Assembly (NCBI GenBank): GCA_020852755.1
Contig: JADZAF010000270.1
Span: 1 to 64,000 of the forward strand
Direction: 5' to 3'
From: Bryobacterales bacterium
GTDB taxonomy: Bacteria > Acidobacteriota > Terriglobia > Bryobacterales > Bryobacteraceae
DNA: 64,000 bases
This document shows, piece by piece, positions 25,085 to 32,886 of this stretch; the stretch's first letter is position 1; every line of letters starts with the position of its first letter. The notes under the pieces were generated by a model. It did not search any database, was not told where the DNA came from, and worked only from the letters and a program-made list of their open reading frames with translations. Made by a program: the position numbers and the translations under genes.

Positions 25085-25662
25085 CCGAGTGCCTCGTCCG
25101 CCGCAATGGCCATAAGAGCGGCCGGCACGGCGCCGGCCAGGATCGTCCGCGCATCGGCCATTGCGATGCCGCGGAACACAAAAGTACCCAGACCTCCCCC
25201 TCCAATGGCGGCCGCGATGGTGGCCGTTCCGATGGTGGTCACGGTGGCAATGCGGATCCCGGCCAGGATGGTGGGAAAGGCGAGCGGCAGCTCCACCTGC
25301 CGTAGGATCTGGGCCCCGGTCATGCCCATGGCGACGGCCGATTCGCGCACCGCCGGGTCGACGCTGAGAATTCCGACCACCGTGTTTCGCAGGATCGGGA
25401 GGAGGGCGTAGAGGGTCAGGGCGACAATCGCCGTGGGCTTGCCGACGCCGCCGAGGAACGGCAGCGGCAACAGGAAACCGAACATGGCCAGGCTGGGGAT
25501 GGTCTGCACCACGTTGATGGCGCCCAGCGACCAGCGGCGCAGGCGCGGACGGCGGGTGAGCAGGACCGCCGAAGGACCGGCGATGACCAGGGCGGCCAGC
25601 ACCGCCACGGCGACCAGCCACAGATGTTCGGCCGAGTAGGTGACGATCTCATCCGGCTGCAT
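25054..25662 (-). CDS. Osmoprotectant ABC transporter permease (OpuCB/ProW-like)
   Basis: The protein has 202 residues with about five to six membrane segments (LWLVAVAVLAALVIAG near the start). The EAA-type loop that contacts the ATPase is clear: GMTGAQILRQVELPLAFP. NVVQTIPSLAMFGF and LPILRNTVVGI are also typical of the family. Classical OpuC systems use two permeases; only this one is encoded here, so a homodimer is likely. It overlaps the ATPase gene by 14 bp and the binding-protein gene by 31 bp. The ATG at 25662 was preferred to a longer frame without membrane character. Confidence 0.9.
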   Translation of the reverse strand: MQPDEIVTYSAEHLWLVAVAVLAALVIAGPSAVLLTRRPRLRRWSLGAINVVQTIPSLAMFGFLLPLPFLGGVGKPTAIVALTLYALLPILRNTVVGILSVDPAVRESAVAMGMTGAQILRQVELPLAFPTILAGIRIATVTTIGTATIAAAIGGGGLGTFVFRGIAMADARTILAGAVPAALMAIAADEALGWIERRFSSW

Positions 25663-26404
25663 AGTCTTGCCTGTCAGGGCCCAGGGTGGCGAGGAACGTC
25701 CTTGCCTCCGGGGAGCGGGCTCGCAGAAACTCGCCCGGCCGCGCCACCACCTCCAGCCGGCCTTCATTGAGCAGCGCGATACGGTCTCCCAGCATGAGCG
25801 CCTCGCGCAGGTCGTGCGTCACGAAGAGCGCGGTTCTGCCGAGGGCCCTTCGCAAGTTCGCGAAGTGCCGCTGCATCTCGTAGCGGGTCACGGGGTCGAG
25901 CGCGGCGAAAGGCTCGTCCAGCAACAGCATCGGCGGATCGGCCGCTAGCGCACGGGCGATGCCCACGCGCTGCTTTTCGCCTCCCGAGAGCTGCCTGGGG
26001 TAGCGGGATCCGTAATCTGACGGAGACAGGCCCACGGCGTCGAGCAACTCCGCGGCGCGCGTCCGGATTCGTTCCTCCGGCCAGCCTTCCAGTTTGGGCA
26101 CCAGCCCGACGTTCTGGGCCACGGTGGCGTGGGGGAACAAACCGCCTTCCTGAATCACGTAGCCGGCGCGCCGGCGGAGGCGCACGGGATCCCAACTGCT
26201 GACGGGCCTGTCTTCGAAGCGAACTTCCCCTCCGTCCGGCTCGACCAGCCGGTTTACCATCTTGAGCAACGTGGTTTTGCCCGATCCGCTGCGCCCCAGC
26301 AGGACCACCGTTTCGCCCTCTTCGACGGAAAGGTCGATTCCGCGCAGGACGGCACGCCCTCCGATGGTGAAGGTGACACCGCGGAATTCGACGAGCACGG
26401 CCAT
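25649..26404 (-). CDS. Osmoprotectant ABC transporter ATPase (OpuCA/ProV-like)
   Basis: The protein has 251 residues. It has Walker A (GRSGSGKTTLLK), Q-loop (YVIQEGGLFPHATV), signature (LSGGEKQRVGIARAL), Walker B (LLLDEPFAALD) and H-loop (VTHDLREAL). The C-terminal CBS pair that senses osmolarity in OpuCA/OpuAA is missing, so gating must work differently. It is the first gene of a three-gene operon and appears to be transcribed without a leader from TAATAT at 26411-26416. Confidence 0.92.
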   Translation of the reverse strand: MAVLVEFRGVTFTIGGRAVLRGIDLSVEEGETVVLLGRSGSGKTTLLKMVNRLVEPDGGEVRFEDRPVSSWDPVRLRRRAGYVIQEGGLFPHATVAQNVGLVPKLEGWPEERIRTRAAELLDAVGLSPSDYGSRYPRQLSGGEKQRVGIARALAADPPMLLLDEPFAALDPVTRYEMQRHFANLRRALGRTALFVTHDLREALMLGDRIALLNEGRLEVVARPGEFLRARSPEARTFLATLGPDRQDYAAG

Positions 26405-26410
26405 CCGTCT

Positions 26411-26416
26411 ATATTA
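26411..26416 (-). promoter_or_regulatory. -10 box for leaderless transcript of the OpuC-type operon
   Basis: On the minus strand TAATAT ends 6 nt before the ATG at 26404, and no SD precedes that ATG. The gene on the other strand starts at 26461. Confidence 0.45.
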
Positions 26417-26460
26417 TCCGGCCGATGGTGAACCGGCCGTCTGTGGGAGACTGAGGCATT

Positions 26461-27759
26461 ATGAGACGACTGTTGGCAGCATTCATCTGCGCGGCCGCGC
26501 TGGCCGGCGCCGACGTGCAGGTAGGACGCATCGAGGTGCTGGTGGCGCCGGATCATCGCGACTGGAAGTATGCGCCCGGCGAGAAGGTCACCTTTCTCGT
26601 CCGGGCCGTGCGCAACGGCAGCGACGTTACGGGCGCGGAAGTGACTTACTCGGTGGGCCCCGAGATGATGCCTCCGGCCTCCACGCGGACCGCGGCGCTG
26701 CCGCGAGGCGGCCTGCGCATTGACGGCGGCACGATGCCGGGCCCGGGATTCCTGCGCTGCATCGCCAGGGTGACGGAGGGCGAGTATACGTACCAGGGAA
26801 TCGCGACCGCCGCTTTCGCACCCGAGAAGATCCAGCCGGTGGCGCGCGATCCGGAGGACTTCGATTCGTTCTGGACGGCAGGAAAAGAGGAACTTGCCAA
26901 AGTGCCGATGGACGCGCGGCGGACTCTGATCCCCGAGCTTTCCACTGCCACGGTGGACGTGTACCATGTCAGCATGGCGAACACCGGGCGGTCGCGCGTG
27001 TTCGGCATGCTGGCGATGCCCCGGGCGCCGGGGAAGTACCCGGCCGTGCTGAGCGTGCCGGGCGCGGGCGTCCACAAGATCGGGCCGCTGACCGGCCTGG
27101 CGGAAAAGGGGGCCATCACGCTGGCCATCGGCATCCACGGCATCCCGCTGACGCTCGATCCGGCCGTCTACGCGGCTTTGGGCAGCGGCGCGTTGAACGG
27201 ATACTGGGCCTACAACCTGGATTCGCGCGAGCGCTACTACTACCGCCGCGTCTACCTTGGCTGCCTGCGCGCCAACGACTACCTGACCTCGCTGCCGGAA
27301 TGGAACGGACGCGATCTGGCGGTGACGGGCGGAAGCCAGGGGGGCGCGCTGTCGATCATCACCGCCGGCCTGGATCCACGGGTGAAGGCGCTGGCAGCGT
27401 CCTATCCGGCGCTCTCCGACATGGCCGGGTATACCGCGGACCGCGCCGGAGGGTGGCCGCACGTCTTCCGGGCCGCGGGCGAGGGCTCGCACCGCACGCC
27501 GGAGAAACTGGCCACGGCTGCGTATTACGACGTGGTGAATTTCGCGCGGCGCGTAAAGGCAGCCGGCCTGTACACGTGGGGCTACAACGACCAGACCTGC
27601 CCGCCCACTTCGATGTACGCGGCCTACAACGTGATCGGGGCGCCCAAGCGCCTGGTGCTGGCCCTGGAGACGGGCCACAACCGGGTGCCCGAGCAGACCG
27701 ACACCGTCAACCGCTGGCTCGAGCAGTACGTGACGACCGGACAGGCGCCTCTGCCATAG
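26461..27759 (+). CDS. Secreted acetylxylan-esterase-family (AXE1-like) hydrolase
   Basis: The protein has 432 residues with a signal peptide (LLAAFICAAALAGA). Residues ~20-120 are a small beta domain (KVTFLVRAV, YSVGPEMMPP). Residues ~135-432 match acetylxylan esterase/cephalosporin-C deacetylase proteins: DFDSFWTAGKEEL, LAIGIHGIP, nucleophile Ser in VTGGSQGGAL (~295), Asp in WGYNDQTCPP and His in LETGHNR. It should remove acetyl groups from plant polysaccharides in the periplasm. It is convergent with the glycosidase-like gene that ends 5 bp away. It may share the divergent region with the transporter. Confidence 0.86.
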   Translation: MRRLLAAFICAAALAGADVQVGRIEVLVAPDHRDWKYAPGEKVTFLVRAVRNGSDVTGAEVTYSVGPEMMPPASTRTAALPRGGLRIDGGTMPGPGFLRCIARVTEGEYTYQGIATAAFAPEKIQPVARDPEDFDSFWTAGKEELAKVPMDARRTLIPELSTATVDVYHVSMANTGRSRVFGMLAMPRAPGKYPAVLSVPGAGVHKIGPLTGLAEKGAITLAIGIHGIPLTLDPAVYAALGSGALNGYWAYNLDSRERYYYRRVYLGCLRANDYLTSLPEWNGRDLAVTGGSQGGALSIITAGLDPRVKALAASYPALSDMAGYTADRAGGWPHVFRAAGEGSHRTPEKLATAAYYDVVNFARRVKAAGLYTWGYNDQTCPPTSMYAAYNVIGAPKRLVLALETGHNRVPEQTDTVNRWLEQYVTTGQAPLP

Positions 27760-27763
27760 GACT

Positions 27764-29884
27764 TCAGAAACGCACCTCGCGCTCGACCGCGCTGCCGTCT
27801 TTGAACTCGAAGTCGCAGCGTACGACGAGCGTGCCGCTGGCGGCGTCCTTCGCGATCCAGAGGCCTCCGGGCTCCGCCACCGGCAGGTCCTTCGGCACGG
27901 TGATGTAGACGCTGCCCCGGTTGCCGGGCGGGCGCCGCGCCCGGATGGCCAGGGCCTTCTTCGCTGCGTCCCATCGGCACGATTCGATTTCGGCCTGCCC
28001 CTGCCGGATGTGCATGTCGGTGGAGAGCAGCCAGGGGTGCGGCCGCCGGCGCGAGATGCGCCACAGCCCGGCCGACTGGGGCGCCACCGTCGCTCTAAAG
28101 CCGGGCCGGCTGGCGCCGAGCAGCTTCGTGTTCCAGAAATCCCAGACCAGGTAGGTCTGCGCGGGGTCGAGTCCCAGGCGTGTGAAATCGATGGTCCGGG
28201 TGAGCGGCTCCTGGCTGTAATTGAAGACCGCCACCAGATCCCACTCGTCCCACTCGCGCCGCACGCGAAGGTGAAAGACCTTAGGGTAATCCGGGTCGGG
28301 CGCCTCGAACAGGTCGAGCGGCCGGGCACTCTCCGGCAGGCGCGGGAAGACGAGCTTGATCAACTCGAGCCGTGCCGGATCGATGCGCGCGATGTCGTCG
28401 CCCAGCATCACCGGTCCGCCGTTCAGCCCGAAGATCGCCGTCGAGATCCGGGCGTCCGGCAGCGGCACGGGCTTGTCCACCGTCAGGACGTTGCCCGAGT
28501 CGGCCAGGAAAAGACGGCGGTGGGTGAAGAAATGCGAGGCCCAGGCGTCGGTGGCGCGCCGGTGCGAGGTCCAGTAGGACGGGTTGTTGATGGTGAAGGT
28601 GGCGGGGTAGAAGCCCTTGCCGGGTCCGTCCATGGGCCGCCCTTCGCCGTAGTCGTTCCCGACGCGGGCCGCGTTCACCAGGCCGGTGCCCTGCAAGGTC
28701 GGCCCCGTGCTGGAGAGCAGATAGGTGTCGGGACCGGCAGCCTGCCGGATGGTCTTCAACCCTTCCCGAAAGGTCTGCGGGCCGGGAATCAGGCTGCGGT
28801 CGTGAAAGCGGTCCGGCCGGAAGGTTCCGGGTATGGATCCGCCGATCGCGTTGAGGAAGTCGATCATGTAGTAGCGGATACCCCACTTCCGGTAGGTTTC
28901 GAATACGCGGGCCAGGTGTTCCTTCGTTTTGGGATGGGTGGGGTCGAGCACATAGGAATCGCCCCATTGGGAGCTCGGCACGGTGATCGGCCTGCCGCCG
29001 CTCAACAGGAAGGCATCGCGGAGCCTGGCGATATCGTCGGTCAGGTGCGAGTTCAGCCAGTAGGCTCCGGCCCACAGCCCCAGTTTGAAGTCGAGGCCGG
29101 CCAGGTCGCGGACCAGCGCTTCGGGGCCGCTGGGAAAGAGCGTGCGGTTCCACCGCAGCCAGGCTCCGGGGCGGCGGCCCTCCAGGTTTCCGAGACTGAC
29201 CCAGATATATTCGATATCGAAGCCGGCCAGTTTCCGGCGGATGGCGCGGGCGTTGCGGCGGACGACGTCTTCGTAGCGCTCGACGTTGAACCCGTCCACC
29301 CACGACCAGCCCACCCATCCGGCCGGCGTCTTCGGCCACAACGGGGGCCGATAGTGAGCCGCCGCCGCATCGGCCCAGCGCTCCAGGCCGGCGTAGGGGT
29401 CGGGGCCCGCCTCGATGCGCAGTGTTTCGGCAGCCACGCGGGAGCCCGGCGGGAGAGGGTAGTTCTCGAAGTCGCAGTAGGAGGACACCACCACGGCCTG
29501 GCGATCCTCGTCCCAGCGAACCTCGTGTTCCGTGCTCACCCGGTCGAAGGTTACGAAGCCCGCGTGCCAGGCCTGGCTGCCGTCAAAAAGCTGGACCAGG
29601 GTCTTGCTGATCAGCGGTCCGGCTCCGCGAATCTTCCGGACTCCCGACGGCCCCTGCCAGCCGGACATCACCAGGGCGACCGCATCAGCGCTCAGGTTCA
29701 GGTGTTCTTCCGCCAGCTTGAAGCGCCCCAGGGGCGCGGGCGCCGTTCCGGTGTTGATGGCAGTAGCCGTGATGAGCCTTGCGCCGTCGGCTTCGCGGGT
29801 GGAGACTTCCCAGCGCACTTCGGCGGCGAGGGGGCCTGCCGGCGCCAGCAGCGCCAGCCCGATCAGCAATCGCAGGCCGGTCAT
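27764..29884 (-). CDS. Secreted GH36/GH27-like alpha-galactosidase-type glycosidase
   Basis: The protein has 706 residues with a signal peptide (LIGLALLAPAGPLAA). An N-terminal beta domain runs to about 180, then a clan-D-like barrel: GWVGWSWVDGFNV, IEYIWVSLGNLEG, FKLGLWAGAYWLN, YYMIDFLNAIGG (Asp at the position of the nucleophile), DTYLLSSTGPTLQG and FGLNGGPVMLGDD. A beta-sandwich closes the chain. It should remove alpha-galactose or a related sugar, but the acid/base residue is not obvious. ATG 29884 lies 4 nt after the stop of the DUF1080 gene; a GTG at 29902 is the alternative start. Confidence 0.72.
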   Translation of the reverse strand: MTGLRLLIGLALLAPAGPLAAEVRWEVSTREADGARLITATAINTGTAPAPLGRFKLAEEHLNLSADAVALVMSGWQGPSGVRKIRGAGPLISKTLVQLFDGSQAWHAGFVTFDRVSTEHEVRWDEDRQAVVVSSYCDFENYPLPPGSRVAAETLRIEAGPDPYAGLERWADAAAAHYRPPLWPKTPAGWVGWSWVDGFNVERYEDVVRRNARAIRRKLAGFDIEYIWVSLGNLEGRRPGAWLRWNRTLFPSGPEALVRDLAGLDFKLGLWAGAYWLNSHLTDDIARLRDAFLLSGGRPITVPSSQWGDSYVLDPTHPKTKEHLARVFETYRKWGIRYYMIDFLNAIGGSIPGTFRPDRFHDRSLIPGPQTFREGLKTIRQAAGPDTYLLSSTGPTLQGTGLVNAARVGNDYGEGRPMDGPGKGFYPATFTINNPSYWTSHRRATDAWASHFFTHRRLFLADSGNVLTVDKPVPLPDARISTAIFGLNGGPVMLGDDIARIDPARLELIKLVFPRLPESARPLDLFEAPDPDYPKVFHLRVRREWDEWDLVAVFNYSQEPLTRTIDFTRLGLDPAQTYLVWDFWNTKLLGASRPGFRATVAPQSAGLWRISRRRPHPWLLSTDMHIRQGQAEIESCRWDAAKKALAIRARRPPGNRGSVYITVPKDLPVAEPGGLWIAKDAASGTLVVRCDFEFKDGSAVEREVRF

Positions 29885-29888
29885 GGAT

Positions 29889-30593
29889 TCAGCGGATCTC
29901 ACGGATGCGGATGTTGCGGAACATCGCGAAGGTGAACTGGTCGTGGAGTTGCAGACCGATGGGGCCTGTCTTCGACCGCGCCGGATCGCCCGGACCCTCC
30001 GCGGCCAGCCGGCCGTTCACCCGCACCAGGATCCGCTCATTGCGCGATTCGATGTCCAGGCTGTTCCACCGGCCGGAGCGCTGCAGGCCGGCTACGGCCG
30101 GCACCAGGCTGTAGATGCTTCCTGAAGGATACTTTTCGTCGGTGTCGGTGATCTGGATCTCGTAGCCGATGTGGGCCGGGGTGGTTTTCGGAAAAGCGGC
30201 CAGCTCCGGACGGGCCGTGTCCGGCTCGCCGATAGCATGGTGCGCGCGGGAGCGGTCGCGTATGGAGACGCCGCCATTGCCGCGGGGCGGAATCCAATAC
30301 TCGATGTGCAGGTCGTACTCGCCGTATTCGCCCGTCGTGTACAGCCAGGCCTGGCGGTACAGCCAGGATCGGTACGCCTTCGCATCGATGGGCCAGGGCG
30401 AGGGGAACGGGCTGGCTACGTTCGTATGCGCGCGCTGGCCGAGGAGAACGCCGTCTTCCATCACCGTCCAGAGGCACTCTCCCCGGACCTCCCATCCATC
30501 CAGGTTCCGGCCGTTAAAGAGCGGCTTCCAGCCGGGACCGGCCGCCGGGCAGCACAGAGTGAAGAAGAAGACCCCGCAAATCGCGATTCTCAT
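29889..30593 (-). CDS. Secreted DUF1080 (3-keto-glycoside hydrolase-like) protein
   Basis: The protein has 234 residues with a signal peptide (IAICGVFFFTLCCPA). It is a single DUF1080 jelly-roll: WKPLFNGRNLDGWEV, VMEDGVLLGQRA, EYDLHIEYWIPPRGNGGVSIRDR, IGYEIQITD and GPIGLQLHDQ. Family members have been linked to breakdown of 3-keto-disaccharides, acting after a Gfo/Idh/MocA-type or similar oxidation of glycosides. That makes the exported Gfo/Idh/MocA protein at 14975 a possible partner. The ATG at 30593 follows AAGGGA; a TATGAT sits about 20 nt upstream. Confidence 0.87.
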   Translation of the reverse strand: MRIAICGVFFFTLCCPAAGPGWKPLFNGRNLDGWEVRGECLWTVMEDGVLLGQRAHTNVASPFPSPWPIDAKAYRSWLYRQAWLYTTGEYGEYDLHIEYWIPPRGNGGVSIRDRSRAHHAIGEPDTARPELAAFPKTTPAHIGYEIQITDTDEKYPSGSIYSLVPAVAGLQRSGRWNSLDIESRNERILVRVNGRLAAEGPGDPARSKTGPIGLQLHDQFTFAMFRNIRIREIR

Positions 30594-30670
30594 AAAGAAA
30601 CTTTCCCTTAAGATCATACGCGGAGAAGTCAGGGGGTTGGGCGAGGCGGCAATCGCCGGCAAGGATGACG

Positions 30671-30937
30671 CTACCGCAAAGGAGAGGTGCGGCCGGCGGC
30701 GCGGCTGCGTTCCAGCAGTGCGGCCAGACGCTTGATCCTTTCCGGTTCGCGCCCGGTATCTCCGTAGCCGAGGTCGTCCGCCAGGATCAGGACGATATTC
30801 GGCCGCACCGCCGGTGCGGCCAGGACGCTCGCCATCCCTCCCAGAAACCGGCGCCTGCCGATCGTTTCGTCCAGGGCTTCCTTCAGAAGCGCGGCGGCAG
30901 GAGTGCCGTCACGGCACGTTGAGAACGTGCGCCGCAA
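30671..30937 (-). pseudogene. Sulfatase remnant with in-frame internal deletion
   Basis: The frame encodes 88 residues. It contains RRRFLGGMASVLAAPA, a Tat-like leader, then the sulfatase metal motif NIVLILADDLGYGDTG. It jumps straight to EPERIKRLAALLERSR, which resembles the last helix of many sulfatases. The active-site CxPxR and the whole barrel are missing, so about 350-400 codons have been lost without breaking the frame. The 5' end has also been changed: no normal start precedes the RRRF motif, and the upstream part overlaps a dispersed hairpin repeat. It sits between the beta-helix and DUF1080 genes of a glycan operon. Confidence 0.75.
30894..30937 (+). repeat. 44-nt dispersed hairpin repeat, copy 1
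   Basis: The copy matches 54931-54974 at 38 of 44 positions in the same orientation. Two alternative hairpins share bases: TGCCG-TCA-CGGCA and GCACGTT-GAG-AACGTGC (30914-30930). Most of the differences from copy 2 keep pairing through G-T pairs. The copy overlaps the broken start of the sulfatase remnant. Confidence 0.75.
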
Positions 30938-30944
30938 GCATTGC

Positions 30945-32861
30945 TCACCAGACCCGCAGCCTGACTTCGCCGCTGCCTGGACTGGCGAAGGGACCGGCGG
31001 CGCGGCGCGTGGCGCCGAGAGGCTTTCCGAAATAATCGGTGTCGATCACCAGCGGGGCTCCGTCGTGCTCGTCGTAGCCGGCTTCGGCCACCACGGTTCT
31101 GCCCAGGAGTTCGGTTGTGACCGGCACCGTGCCGGCCTGAGCCAAGGCGGGATCGAGGACCAGGTGAAGGTAGACACTCTCGCCTTCATCGTCCACGCGG
31201 GGCTTCGGATCGGCCTCCTTGAGAACCAGCGGGCCCGGCTCCCTGGAATAGGGGCGTGCGCCGTGGAGATAAACGTTGCCGCCCATTCGCGATGGAAACT
31301 TGCGGATGTCGTAGACCCACGTGCCGTACCCGTTGAAGGCGGTGTTCCGCGAGGCTTCCGAAGCCGGGGACGCTTCCACGCCGCCGTTGAAGATGTTGTT
31401 GTAGAAACGGTTGTCGCCGCCGTTGGTGAGAGTCACGCCGGCCAGCGCGGTCGAGTGCGGGCGGTGGTAGGGCGTCCAGCGGTTCAACTCCGTCCGGCTC
31501 ACCACCCTGCCGCCCATGAAATTGTGGACGTAGGCTCCGCCCTCGGACCAGTCCTGCAGGCTGATGGGCGACAGGAAGATGTTGTTGTCCACCAGGAACG
31601 GGCCGTGGTTCACCTCCACGAAAAGATCGTCGGTCGTGTTGTCGTAAAGCAGGTTCGAAGTGATGCGGGCGCCCTGCGCCATCCAGTCCATCCACAAACC
31701 CCGCCCGGCGTTGTGTATGCGGTTGTTCTTGATCAGCACATCGATGGCGCCGTGCAGCTTGATGCCGCCCATCTCGGCGCCGGTGAATTGCCGCCGGTGC
31801 CAGACGTTGTAGATGTGGTTGCCGGTGATCCTGCTGAAGACGGCTCCCATGCTTCCGGCGATGCCGGCCTGCTCGCAATTGTAGATGGTGTTGTTGCGGA
31901 CGATATGCGAGCCGATATTCTCCCGCGACCACCCGATCTCCAGCGCCCGCAGGATCACTTCGTTGTAGTGGGTCGCCCCATCCTTGGCGGGATTGCGCGT
32001 CCAGACGTTGTGGCCGGTGGCGCGCTCCTTGCCCAGCGTTACGCAGGAGCAGCGCGAATCGCTGATCACGTTGTTCTCGATGATCCAGCCCTTGCTCCAA
32101 TGAGTGCCGATCAGCCCGATCTGCTCGGCCGTCGGCGCGGCCCATTGGGTGGCGGCATGCCGGAGGCGGAAGCCGCGGACGGTGATGAAGTTCCGCCCCG
32201 GCGCGGCGGGGTAGAAACAACTGTCGCGGACATTGATTTCCACCAGCTCCTCGTTGGGATTCCTGCCGTGGAAGTTGGCGTAGATGTGGGTGTTTTCCGC
32301 GTCGCTCTCGGTGTACCAGGTCCACAGCGAAGCCTCGCGGTCGCGGGCGTCGGCGTACGGCTGGGGGTTCAGCACTCCTTCCAACTGTTGGGCCTCGAGC
32401 AGCGGCTTGCCGTTGAAGTAGACCTCGCCGGTGTGATGCGGCCTGCCCTTGCCGGTGAACCAATCGCCCTCAATCAGGTCCTTATATGGGTTATAGGCGC
32501 CGAAGAAGGAATTGGGCAGGGTCAGCTTCCAGACGTCGCCGCGGTAGGGTTTCCAGTCGCGCGCCACTTCCGACCCCTTGATTTCCACCACTTCTCCCGG
32601 CGCGGCCTGATAGGTGATCCGCCGGCTGTCGGATTCGCCGCCCCGCGGAGGCGTGATCCGCTCGCGGTAGACGCCCGCGTGGACAGTGATAACGTCGCCG
32701 GGCTGCGCCGCGCGCGCCGCGGCGGAAATGGTGCGCAACGGTTTCGCCTCGGAGCCGTCATTCGCGTCGCTGCCCTGCATGGAGACGTGCAACTCCACCC
32801 CCAGGAGGGCGCGCGCGCACAGGGCGGCCAGCAGCAGCCCGGTGAACCGATTCCAACTCAT
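30945..32861 (-). CDS. Secreted right-handed parallel beta-helix protein (GH141/pectate-lyase-like)
   Basis: The protein has 638 residues with a signal peptide (FTGLLLAALCARALLG). The start of the mature chain, LHVSMQGSDANDGSEAKPLR, is the DUF1565-type opening of beta-helix enzymes, with ISAAARAAQPGDVITVHAGV. Coils run from about 200 to 500 with repeated Asn-ladder turns (WIIENNVISDS, HIVRNNTIYN, ITGNHIYN, VLIKNNRIHN, ITSNLLYDN, FLVDNNIF). Relatives include GH141 and polysaccharide lyases; a catalytic set is not clear. It is read together with the enolase-superfamily gene 25 bp upstream. Confidence 0.85.
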   Translation of the reverse strand: MSWNRFTGLLLAALCARALLGVELHVSMQGSDANDGSEAKPLRTISAAARAAQPGDVITVHAGVYRERITPPRGGESDSRRITYQAAPGEVVEIKGSEVARDWKPYRGDVWKLTLPNSFFGAYNPYKDLIEGDWFTGKGRPHHTGEVYFNGKPLLEAQQLEGVLNPQPYADARDREASLWTWYTESDAENTHIYANFHGRNPNEELVEINVRDSCFYPAAPGRNFITVRGFRLRHAATQWAAPTAEQIGLIGTHWSKGWIIENNVISDSRCSCVTLGKERATGHNVWTRNPAKDGATHYNEVILRALEIGWSRENIGSHIVRNNTIYNCEQAGIAGSMGAVFSRITGNHIYNVWHRRQFTGAEMGGIKLHGAIDVLIKNNRIHNAGRGLWMDWMAQGARITSNLLYDNTTDDLFVEVNHGPFLVDNNIFLSPISLQDWSEGGAYVHNFMGGRVVSRTELNRWTPYHRPHSTALAGVTLTNGGDNRFYNNIFNGGVEASPASEASRNTAFNGYGTWVYDIRKFPSRMGGNVYLHGARPYSREPGPLVLKEADPKPRVDDEGESVYLHLVLDPALAQAGTVPVTTELLGRTVVAEAGYDEHDGAPLVIDTDYFGKPLGATRRAAGPFASPGSGEVRLRVW

Positions 32862-32886
32862 GATTCCATCTCTCCCGATAAGACTC

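Noticed and set aside
21185-25411. Very long open frame on the plus strand (about 1,400 codons)
   Set aside because: It lies opposite the amidohydrolase, glycosidase-like and transporter genes, which have recognisable motifs. Its product is rich in Arg, Gly, Ala and His with no domain, as expected of a GC-rich antisense shadow.
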